A DNA stretch of 64,000 bases from the NCBI RefSeq assembly GCF_021390155.1, contig NZ_CP089985.1, positions 3,359,001-3,423,000 on the forward strand, written 5' to 3'. The notes beneath the pieces were generated by a model. It saw only the letters and a list, made by a program, of their open reading frames with translations. It ran no database searches and was not told the DNA's origin. The DNA comes from Pseudomonas sp. HN11. GTDB taxonomy: Bacteria > Pseudomonadota > Gammaproteobacteria > Pseudomonadales > Pseudomonadaceae. The position numbers and the translations under genes were made by a program. How positions within the stretch are numbered: position 1 is the stretch's first letter; every line of letters begins with the position of its first letter. Positions 43,490-53,600 of the stretch are shown here, piece by piece.

Positions 43490-44536
43490 ATGCCTATCGT
43501 GCCCCCAGCACCACGCACACTGGGTAGTGTGCGCCGCAAAGCCATGAACGTCGCCCCCCAGCAACTGGTCAGCGAGCGCCTGTTCAGCCCCGACCACGCC
43601 TTGCCGCTGGTGATTGAACCCGCGGTCAGCGGCGTGGATCTGGTGGCGTGGGCTACCCGTGAACGCGAAGCCCTGGAACAAAAGCTGCTGCAATACGGCG
43701 CCTTGCTGTTCCGCGGATTCGACGTCGCGTCGGTGGAACAATTCGACCACGTCATCGCTGCGCTGTCCCCCGGCGCCCTGGAATACATGTTCCGCGCCTC
43801 CCCACGCACGCGGGTCGGCGGCAACATCTATACCTCGACCGACTACCCGGCCGACCAGATGATTTTCCCACATAACGAACACTCGTATTCGCCGCGTTTC
43901 CCGCTGCGGCTGTTCTTCTATTGCCAACTGCCGTCCGCGACTGGCGGCGAAACCCCGATCGGTTCAACCCGCGCGGTCAAGGCACGGATCAGCGCCGACA
44001 TCGAGGCGCGTTTTCGTGAAAAAGGCGTGCTCTACGTGCGCAATTACGGCGACGGCTTCGGCCTGCCATGGCAGAGCGTCTTCCAGTCCGCCGACCGCGG
44101 TGAAGTCGAAGCCTACTGCGCCAGCGTCGGCATCGAAGTGGAATGGAAAGAAAACAACCGCCTGCGCACCCGCCAACGAGGCCCGGCAGTGGTACGCCAT
44201 CCGCGTACCGGCGAAGAAGTGTGGTTCAACCACGCGACCTTTTTTCACATCAGCACCCTGCCGCCGGCCATCCGCGACTCGCTGCAAGGCAACTTCAACG
44301 ACCTCGACCTGCCGACCAATACCTTCTACGGCGACGGTACACCGATCGAACCAGAAGTGCTGGAGTCGCTGCGCGCCGCGTACCTGGATTCGCTGGTGCG
44401 TTTCTCCTGGCAACAGGGCGACGTGCTGTTTATCGACAACATGCTTGCGGTGCACGGTCGCGAACCGTTTACCGGCAAGCGCGCAATCATGACCGGCATG
44501 GCCGAGGCCTTGCTGTCCGCCGACGTGGCTGTCTGA
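43490..44536 (+). CDS. SyrP-like Fe(II)/2-oxoglutarate beta-hydroxylase 2
   Basis: A 348-residue TauD/SyrP-type dioxygenase, clearly related to the one at 39,115. Ligands are His and Glu in FPHNEHSY (about residue 127) and His in NMLAVHGREPFTG (about 323), with Arg in GKRAIM for 2-oxoglutarate. It starts at the ATG 43,490, 17 bp after the loading protein; a later ATG at 43,544 is possible. It lies immediately upstream of the NRPS whose first domain is a degenerate C-like domain. In published siderophore systems such 'interface' domains are proposed to position a partner hydroxylase on a carrier-bound residue. So this one is a candidate histidyl hydroxylase, though the gene order alone is weak evidence. 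Confidence 0.87.
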   Translation: MPIVPPAPRTLGSVRRKAMNVAPQQLVSERLFSPDHALPLVIEPAVSGVDLVAWATREREALEQKLLQYGALLFRGFDVASVEQFDHVIAALSPGALEYMFRASPRTRVGGNIYTSTDYPADQMIFPHNEHSYSPRFPLRLFFYCQLPSATGGETPIGSTRAVKARISADIEARFREKGVLYVRNYGDGFGLPWQSVFQSADRGEVEAYCASVGIEVEWKENNRLRTRQRGPAVVRHPRTGEEVWFNHATFFHISTLPPAIRDSLQGNFNDLDLPTNTFYGDGTPIEPEVLESLRAAYLDSLVRFSWQQGDVLFIDNMLAVHGREPFTGKRAIMTGMAEALLSADVAV

Positions 44537-44570
44537 CCGCTATCAACCCCATTTTGCAGTTGAGCTGAAC

Positions 44571-47500
44571 ATGAACGGACTTCAAGGCTTTCGTATCTCA
44601 CCGCAACAAGCGTCCCTCTATCCGCACCTCAATGGCGCAACCGAACACACTTTCAGTTGCCAACTGCAATGGACAATCGCTCAGGCGGTAGACGCGAACA
44701 CCCTATCTCAGCGCCTGCAGGCATTGGCCAACGGCAGCGAAATACTGCGCACACAGCTGACCCCGGTGCCAGGCCTGCGCCATCCAGTGCAAGTGATTCA
44801 CGACCAGGCTACGCTGAGCGTGGGCGTCAAGGACCTGCGCCACCTCAGCCCAGCCGATCAGCAGGTTGCCTTGGCCGCCCTGGACGGGACCGCGCCGCTG
44901 GCCGTGACGCTGGTGCAACTGACCGAGGGGCCGGTGCTGCATCTGGCCGCCGCCAGCAGCCATCTTGACCTCGCCAGCCTGAAACTGCTGGCCATTGCCC
45001 TGCTGCAAGACACCCCGCCGGACCTGTCCGAAACCCTTCAATACGCCGATTATGCCGAGTGGCGCTGGAGGCTTGCCGAAGACGAGCCCGAACACCCCGG
45101 TGCAATGTTCTGGAAGCCCACGGCCGACAGCGAACAGCACAACTTGCAGCTGACGCTGGAAACGCCCCGCCCCGGTGAATTCAGCCCGGAACGCTTCGAC
45201 GTGCACCTGCCCCATCACCCGGCACTGACCGCTGAGCTGATGCTGGCGGCCTGGGCGGTGCTGCTCGGGCGTTTGTCCGGTCAACAGCAGGTGCCGATCA
45301 CCCTGATCCATGCCAGTCGCGGCCCGGAACTCGACAGCGCCTTGGGCCTGTTCGAGCAAACCTTGCCTGTGCGGATCGACCTGCAAGCCCAGGCGACCTT
45401 GTTGGAACAAAGCCGCCACATCAGTGCCCTGGTCGAACAGGCCACAGGCTGGCAGGACTATTACACACAGGACCTCAAGGGCGGTTATGCTTTCGCCTGG
45501 CGTGCCAGCGATGCGCGCGAACGCGACGCCAGTGCGGTAATGAGCCCGGCCAAAGCGTGCCTGCACGTTCATCAAGGTCACGAGCGTCTCAACGTGCAGA
45601 TCATCTATGATCGCCACCTGCTCAGCCACCAAGCAGCCGCTTGCCTTGCTGAACAGTGGACGCAGTTGCTGCACTCCGCGTTGGCCGCACCGCAACATGC
45701 CTGGGCGCAGTTGCCCATGGGCGGGCCGCTGCAAGCGCAGATCATCGCCCCCCAGGCGCAACCGCCAGTGATAGAAGCCGTGACGCTTGTTGAACTGATC
45801 GACCGCCAAGTGCAACTGCAGCCAGCCTCCATAGCCCTCAGCGACCAGCACGGCGACCTGAACTACGCACAACTGGACGCAAGCGCCACGCAGTTGGCGC
45901 ACCAGTTGGTGGCCGCGGGCATCCGCGCCGGCGTGCCAGTCGGCATCCTGTTCCCCCGCGGCAACGCCGCGATCGTCGCCCTGCTTGCCGTGTTGAAGGC
46001 AGGTGGTGCCTATGTGCCGGTGGACCCGACATACCCGCAGGAGCGTCGCGCCTACATGCTCGCCGACAGCGCCATCGCGCACATCGTCGTCAGCCCTGAG
46101 CTGGCCGACAGCGTGCCCGCCGGCCTGCAGAGCTTTGTGCTGGACGACTTGCACGCCCCCAACAGCTTGCCGCGATTGCCACTGCCTCATACCGACGACC
46201 TCGCGTACCTGATCTACACCTCCGGCTCCACCGGTGCACCGAAAGCCGTCGAAATCAGCCACGCTGCCTTGAGCTACTCCACCCAGGTGCGCATGGCGGC
46301 GTATGAAACGCCGGTGAGCGCTTACCTGCTGCTGTCCTCGTTTGCCTTCGACAGCTCCGTGGCCGGGATTTTCTGGACCCTGGCCCAAGGCGGCCGCCTG
46401 GTATTGCCGGCACCCGGCGAAGAGCTGGACATGGCGCGCCTGTCGCACTTGATCGCCCAACACCACGTCAGCCACGGCCTGTCGCTACCCTCGTTGTATC
46501 AAGCGCTACTGGATCAACTCGGCAGCGCCGACAGCCTGCAATGCTGGATCGTCGCCGGGGAAGCCTGCCCGCCGTCGTTGATCGCCCAGCACGGCAACAC
46601 CCTGCCCCACGCGCTGCTGGTCAACGAATACGGTCCTACTGAAGCCACCGTGTGGGCGACCTACGATGTACTAAACCCCAACCGCGCCTTGACCATCGGC
46701 CGTCCGATTGCCGGCATGGACCTGCGCGTCTTGAATGAACATGACATCACCAGTGGCATCGGCGAGCCCGGTGAAATCGTGCTGGCCGGCCCAACCCTGG
46801 CCCGCGGTTATCGCAATAAGCCCGAGGAAACCGCCAAGGCCTTTGTCATCCTGGCCGACGGCACCCGCGCCTACCGCACCGGTGATCTGGCCTGCTGGCT
46901 GGCCGATGGACGCCTGGCGTTCCTGGGGCGCAAGGACCATCAGGTCAAATTGCGCGGCTATCGCATCGAACTCGGCGAGATCGAGCGCCAGCTGTGCAGC
47001 CACAGTGACGTGCGCGAAGCCGCCGTGATTGTGCAGGAGCAACCCGTCGGCAAGCGCCTGCTGGCCTATGTGCTCGCGGCCCATGGCTACGCGCCGGATT
47101 CGGAAGCCCTCAAGCGCTACCTCGGCGAGCGACTGCCGTCGTACATGGTGCCGACGCGGGTGCTGACATTGTCAGCCTTCCCGCGCACCCCCAACGGCAA
47201 ACTCGATACCCGCCAACTGCCAGACCCGGACCAGTTCGACCAAAGCACCCATGTCGCCCCGCGCACGCCGATGGAAACCACCCTGCACGCCATCGTCGCC
47301 AAGGTCTTGAAGCTCGACAGCGTCAGCGTCACCGAGAGCTTCTTTGCCATGGGGGGTGACTCGATCCTTAGCCTGCAAGTGGTGGCCCAGGCCCACGAAC
47401 AGGGCATAGCGCTGTCGGCCAAGCATGTGTTCGAACACCAGACCATCGCCGCCATGGCCAATGTCGCCCAGCCGCTGGACGCCCGGCCTGTCGACACCGA

Positions 47501-47582
47501 GAGCACCGAATTCAGTGCCTCCGGTCTGTCGCAAGATGAACTGAACGCGCTGATGGCCGAGCTCAACGACGCCGACCTGTAA
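44571..47582 (+). CDS. NRPS module 1: interface(C-like)-A(His)-T
   Basis: A 1,003-residue single-module synthetase. Residues 1-400 are C-like, but the HHxxxDG position reads S-H-L-D-L-A-S (130-136), so it cannot condense. It fits the non-catalytic 'interface' domain known from beta-hydroxylating siderophore NRPSs. The A domain (about 405-890) has YTSGSTGAPKAV, EYGPTEATVW and YRTGDLA motifs. My reading of the specificity pocket is D-S-A-S-I-A-E-V-W-K, close to known His codes (for example bacitracin DSELTAEVCK). The carrier has Ser931 in GGDSILSL, a form usual before epimerases, yet no E domain follows. It accepts the acyl chain from the loading protein's C domain. Predicted residue: beta-hydroxy-His at position 1. 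Confidence 0.9.
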   Translation: MNGLQGFRISPQQASLYPHLNGATEHTFSCQLQWTIAQAVDANTLSQRLQALANGSEILRTQLTPVPGLRHPVQVIHDQATLSVGVKDLRHLSPADQQVALAALDGTAPLAVTLVQLTEGPVLHLAAASSHLDLASLKLLAIALLQDTPPDLSETLQYADYAEWRWRLAEDEPEHPGAMFWKPTADSEQHNLQLTLETPRPGEFSPERFDVHLPHHPALTAELMLAAWAVLLGRLSGQQQVPITLIHASRGPELDSALGLFEQTLPVRIDLQAQATLLEQSRHISALVEQATGWQDYYTQDLKGGYAFAWRASDARERDASAVMSPAKACLHVHQGHERLNVQIIYDRHLLSHQAAACLAEQWTQLLHSALAAPQHAWAQLPMGGPLQAQIIAPQAQPPVIEAVTLVELIDRQVQLQPASIALSDQHGDLNYAQLDASATQLAHQLVAAGIRAGVPVGILFPRGNAAIVALLAVLKAGGAYVPVDPTYPQERRAYMLADSAIAHIVVSPELADSVPAGLQSFVLDDLHAPNSLPRLPLPHTDDLAYLIYTSGSTGAPKAVEISHAALSYSTQVRMAAYETPVSAYLLLSSFAFDSSVAGIFWTLAQGGRLVLPAPGEELDMARLSHLIAQHHVSHGLSLPSLYQALLDQLGSADSLQCWIVAGEACPPSLIAQHGNTLPHALLVNEYGPTEATVWATYDVLNPNRALTIGRPIAGMDLRVLNEHDITSGIGEPGEIVLAGPTLARGYRNKPEETAKAFVILADGTRAYRTGDLACWLADGRLAFLGRKDHQVKLRGYRIELGEIERQLCSHSDVREAAVIVQEQPVGKRLLAYVLAAHGYAPDSEALKRYLGERLPSYMVPTRVLTLSAFPRTPNGKLDTRQLPDPDQFDQSTHVAPRTPMETTLHAIVAKVLKLDSVSVTESFFAMGGDSILSLQVVAQAHEQGIALSAKHVFEHQTIAAMANVAQPLDARPVDTESTEFSASGLSQDELNALMAELNDADL

Positions 47583-47628
47583 CCGCCACGCCTATTGCCG
47601 TTGCCCCTTTTTCAGCAGGACGTTTTGA

Positions 47629-50600
47629 ATGACCACCGAAAAGACCACCAGCAATCCGATCGAAGATGTTTACCCGCTGTCACCGCTGCAACAAGGGATG
47701 CTGTTCCACTCCCTGCTGCATGAAGACTCCGGCGTATATTTGATGCAGGATCGCTACCGCATCGGTGGGGCCATTGATGAAGGCGCATTCCTTGAGTCCT
47801 GGCGCCAGGTGGTGGCGCTGCACCCGTCGCTGCGCGCCAGCTTCCAGTGGAAAACCCAGAAGCAACCGGTGCAGGTGATCCACCGCGAGGTCAAGGTGCC
47901 GCTGGACACCCTCGATCTGCGCGGTCTGGCACCCCATGAGCAGGAGGCACGGATTCGCAGCCTGCTCGAAAACGAGCAGAAAATCGGCTTCAACCTGTCC
48001 AAGCCACCCTTGATTCGCTTCCGCCTGGTGCGCCTGGCGGATGAGTCCTACGAGTTCATCCGCAGTTTCCATCACATTCTGATGGATGCCTGGTGTATTT
48101 CCCTGGTGACCGTGGACTTTCTCAAGGTCTACGAAGCGCTGTGCAACGACCGTACCCCAAAGATCAAAAGCCCACGCCCATTTCGGGACTACATTCAATG
48201 GCTGCAACGCCAGGACGCAGGCAAGGCTGAGCAGTTCTGGCGCGGCCAACTGCAGGGGCTCAACGCCCCCACCCCGCTGACCGTGGACAACGGCGTAAGC
48301 CGCGACCGCTACACCGACGCGGTGCTGGTGGCCGACCAGTTGATCCATCTGAGCGAAGACGACACCCAGGCCCTGGCCACTTTTTGCCGCCACCGCCGGA
48401 TCACTCCCAATACCTTCTTCCAAGGCGTCTGGTCACTGTTGTTGTCGCGCTACAGCGGCCAGCGTGACGTGGTCTTCGGCGTCACCGTGGCGGGGCGTCC
48501 CGCTGAGTTGACCGGCGTCGCCGAGATGATTGGCCTGTTCATCAACACCCTGCCACTGCGGGTCAGCGTCGACCCTCAGGCAACGTTGGGTGACTGGCTC
48601 ACGGCGCTGCAGGGGCTTAACGTCGAGATGCGCGACTTCGAGCACACGCCGCTGACCGATATCCAGGGCTGGAGCGATTTCCCCCGTGGCGAAACCCTGT
48701 TCGACAGCATCCTGGTGTTTGAAAACGCGCCGATCGATGAACAGATTCTGGACGGCGGTTTTCAGTTCAGCCTCGACGGCATGGACCACAGTGTGCACAC
48801 CCACTATGGCTTGACTGTGGTGATCCTGCCCGGTGAGCCACTAGGCATTCGCGTGTCCTACGACCGCGAACGTTTTGAAGCGGATACGGTGCAACGCCTG
48901 CTCGGCCACTTGGCCAGCCTGGTACGCGGCATGCTCGCCGCGCCTGAAGCGCCGCTGGGCAGCTTCGAGCTGCTGGCCGCCGATGAGCGCCAGCAATTGC
49001 TTGGCGAGTGGGCGCTAAACCCCCACGATTTCCCGCTGGATAAAAGCTACGCCGAGCTGTTTGCCGCCCAGGTCGCCGAGCGTGGCGATCAAATTGCCGC
49101 GATCTGCGCCGGTGAATCCCTGACCTATGCCGAACTCGACTTGCGGGCCACGCGCCTGGCCCAGGCCCTGCGCGCAGCCGGTGCGGGTGCCGATCAATTG
49201 GTGGCGCTGGTCGCGCCCCGTGGCCTGGCGTTATTGACCAGCATGATTGCCGTGTTCAAGGCTGGCGCCGCGATGCTGCCGTTGGAGGTCAACCACCCGC
49301 CTGAGCGTCTGCGCGAGATCCTCAATCTGTCCCGCGCCCCGCTGCTGGTGGCGAGTGAAGGGTGCCGTGGCCTGCTCGACCAACTGCTCAGCGGCCTCGA
49401 CCGCGCGCCTGCGGCCCTGTTCGCCGAAGCCGCCTGGAACACACCCAACGACGCGCCATTGACGCTGGCCGGTGGCCCGGACAGCCTGGCCTACGTGCTG
49501 TTCACCTCGGGCTCGACCGGTACGCCCAAGGGCGTGATGATCGAACAGCGCGGCATGCTCAATAACATCTTCGGTAAAGTCCCGGCCCTGGGGCTGAGCG
49601 TCAACGACCGCATTCCACAGACCGCCTCGGTGGCCTTCGATATTTCCGTGTGGCAATTTCTCGCTGCGCCGGTGCTGGGCGCCACCGTGCATATTCTGCC
49701 GGACGACGTGGCTCACGATCCGCAACGCCTGCTGCAAGTGCTCGCCAGCGAACGCCTCAATGTACTGGAAATCGTCCCGAGCCTGATGCGTACCCTGCTG
49801 GCGCTGTGCCCGTGCGACCTTCAGTTGCCTGACCTGCGCTGGGTGCTACCGACTGGCGAAGCGCTGCCGCCGACCGTGGCGCGCGACTGGTTCGCGCGCT
49901 TCCCGGACATAGCACTGATGAACGCCTACGGTCCAGCCGAATGCGCCGACGACGTGGCGTTCCAGCCGATTACCCAAGCGCCGCACGCCAACGTCAGCCA
50001 TATGCCCATCGGCCGACCCACGGCCAACAACTGCCTGTATGTGCTCGATGAAGCTCTGCGCCCGGTGCCAATCGGCGTGGCCGGGGAAATCTGCGTCGGT
50101 GGCGTCGGCGTCGGCCGTGGCTACCTGCACGACCCGCAGCGCACCAGCGAGGCATTCATCCAGCACCCACAGATCGATGGTCGTCTGTACCGCACCGGCG
50201 ACCTCGGCCGCTGGTGCGCCGACGGCGTGATCGAGTACCTCGGTCGTCGCGACCAGCAGGTGAAATTGCGTGGCCACCGCATCGAACTGACCGAAATCGA
50301 ACACCGCCTGGCCCAGCACCCGAACGTGCGTGAAGCCGCGGTATTGCTGCGCGAGAACAGCGCGGGCGAAGCCTGGCTCGTGGCCTACTGGTCAGCCCAC
50401 GACGACACACTGGGCAGCACTGGTCTGAGCGAACACCTGCGCGCGCAACTGCCGCCGTACATGGTCCCGGCCGCGTTCGAATGCCTGGAACGCTTGCCTC
50501 TGAACAACAACGGCAAGGTCGACCGCAAAGCATTGGCCGCGCTGCAACTGAACTGGCAGGCCGATACCCGGGAAAACCTTGCGCCGCGCAACGAACACGA

Positions 50601-53600
50601 AGCCACCATCGCCAAGGTGTGGGCCGACGTGCTCGGACGCGACAGTGTCGGCGTGGAAGACAATTTCTTCACCCTCGGCGGCCACTCGCTGCTGGCCACC
50701 CAGATCGTCGCGCGCCTGCGCAGCCAGTTCAAACTCGACCTGCCGCTGCGTGTGCTGTTCGAACAACCGACCGTCGCCCTGCTGGCCGTGGCCATCGCCG
50801 AACGCGAAGCGCAAGCGGCTGCACCGCAAGCCGTCGCCCTCGCCACGCCGCACGCCAAGGCGCGCCCTGCCCTGTTGCCGTTGTCGTTCTCGCAACAACG
50901 CCTGTGGTTTATCGAACAACTGACCCCAGGCACCACGTTGTTCAATATCCCGTTTGCCCTGCACCTCAAGGGTGAACTCGACGTCCCGGCGCTGAACGCC
51001 AGCCTGAATGATTTACTCGCGCGCCACGAAATCCTGCGCACCGGTATCCGCAGCGTGGATGGCGTGCCGAGCCAGCACATCAGCGAGGCGCTGGAAGTTG
51101 CACTGCCGTTTGAAGACCTGTCTGGCCTGAGCGCAACCGCCCGTGAAGGCGCGCAATTCACTGCGCTGCAAGCCACCTTTGAACGGCCCTTCGACCTGAC
51201 CGAGCCACCGCTGCTGCGCGCCCGCCTGCTCAAAGTGGCGCCGGGCGAACACGTGCTGGGCATCGCCCTGCATCACCTGGTCTCCGACGCCTGGTCGGCC
51301 ACGATCGCCCTGCGTGAACTGGCCTTGGGTTACGAGGCCCGTTGCAGTGGCAGCGCGGCGCAATTAGCGGCGTTGCCGCTGCAATACGCCGATTTCGCCC
51401 TGTGGCAACGTGACCATCTGCAAGGCGCCGAACTCAAGCGCCAACTGGATTACTGGACCCGCACCCTCGACCGTAGCGACCAGGACGCCAGCCCGCTGCT
51501 GGCGTTGCCCACCGACCATCCTCGGCCCTCGGTGCAGAGCTATCGCGCCGGCCTGGTACAACGCGCGCTGAGTGCCGATTTGAGTGGCCGCGTGCAGGCG
51601 CTGGCCAGCCGTCTCGGCACCACGCCGTTCTGCGTGTTGTTCGCTGGCTTTGCCGTGCTGATGCACCGCTTGAGCGGCGATGCCACGGTGTTGATCGGTA
51701 CACCGGTCACTCATCGCGAACAACCGGGCACCGACGGTCTGTTGGGGATCTTACTCAATAACCTGGCGATCCGTGCCGACTTTACCGCCCAGGTGGATTT
51801 CAGCGCCGTGGTCGGTCAGGTTGCCAAGCGGCTGCACGAAGGCCTGCAGCATCAGGACCTGCCGTTCGAACAACTGGTCGACAGCCTGCAACTGCCGCGC
51901 AGCCTCAGCCATGCACCGCTGTATCAAGTGATGGTCGCGCAGCAATTGGCCATGGAGTCCCGCCTGCAATTCCCAGGGTTGGCCTTCGAAGCCCTGGACA
52001 CGCCGCTCAAGCACTCCGAGTGCGACCTGGACCTGCACGTGCTGTGCCCGCCCAGTGCGCCGATCCAGCTGGAGCTGATGTTCGCCCTTGACCTGTTCAC
52101 CCTGGACAGCGCCCACCAGACGCTCGCGCGCCTGGAACATCTGCTGCAACAGATGCTCGCCGAGCCGCAACGCCCGGTCGCCGCCTTGCCGCTGCTGACG
52201 CCGGCGGAATGGCAGCGCACCGTGGTCGAGTGGAACCGCACTGAAATGGACGTGCCGCAGCACCTGACGTTCGCTCAGCTGTTTGAACAGCAGGCCGAAC
52301 GCACGCCACAGCGCGATGCGTTGTGCTTTGAAGGCCAGCGCCTGAGCTACGCCGAGCTGAATCGCCGTGCCAACCAGGTCGCACATTACCTGCGCGCCCA
52401 AGGGGTGGTCGCCAATTGCCCGGTGGCGCTGTGTGTGGAGCGTTCCTTGGAGTTGTTGGTCGGCCTGTTGGGCATTCTCAAAGCCGGTGGCGCCTATGTG
52501 CCGCTGGACCCAAGCTACCCGGCCGAACGCTTGGCCTACATGCTCGAAGATGCGCAACCAGCGCTGTTTCTCGGCCAGCAAGGCTTGCTTGAACAACTGG
52601 GCAGCGGCTTGCCGCGCCTGCGCCTGGACGCCGATGCCGCGCTGTACGCCACTCAGCCTGAGAGCAACCCCGCAGCCTTGGCCGGCCCGGATGACCTGGC
52701 CTACATCATGTACACCTCGGGCTCCACGGGTAAGCCCAAGGGCACCCTGGTCACCCACGCGTCGGTGGTCAACCTGGCCTGGGCGCGGATCCATGGCCTG
52801 TATCGCCGCTACACCGACCAGCCGATGCGCACAAGCTTCAACTATTCGTTCGCCTTTGATAGCTCGGTGGCGGAATTGATTCTGCTGCTCGACGGCCACA
52901 GCCTGTACCTGACGCCGGAAGAGGTGCGCTACGACCCTGCCGCGCTGGCGCAGTTCTTCCAGGAAACCCGACTGGATGCGTTCGAATGCACCCCGGCGCA
53001 GCTTAAAAGCCTGCTCGAAAGCGACGGTGTGCGCCGTGGTGAAACCTACCTGCCGCGCTTCGTGCTGTTTGGCGGCGATGCGGTGGACGCGCAACTGTGG
53101 CAGCGTTTGCCGTCGATCAGCGGCAGCCGTTTCTTCAATACCTACGGCCCAACCGAGTGCACCGTGGACGCCACCGGATGCGCGGTGGATGACTTCCCGC
53201 AACGGCCGATCATTGGCCGGCCAATCGCCAACGTACGCACTTATGTGCTGGATGCGTTTCTGAATCCGATGCCGGTGGGTGTGCCCGGCGAGCTGCATAT
53301 TGGTGGCGCCGGGGTGACCCTGGGTTACCTCAACCGCGCCGAACAAACCGCCAAGGTGTTTATCAACGACCCGTTCTCGCCACTGCCGCAGGCGCGCATG
53401 TACAAGTCCGGTGACCTGGTGCGCTGGCTGCCGGACGGCCAGCTGGAATACCTCGGACGCATGGACCACCAGGTGAAGATTCGCGGTTTCCGCGTCGAGC
53501 TGGGCGAGATCGAAGCCCTGATCGGCGCACAACCCGGCGTGCGCCAGGCTGTGGTACTGGCCCGTGAAGACGTACCGGGCGACAAGCGCCTGGTGGCGTA

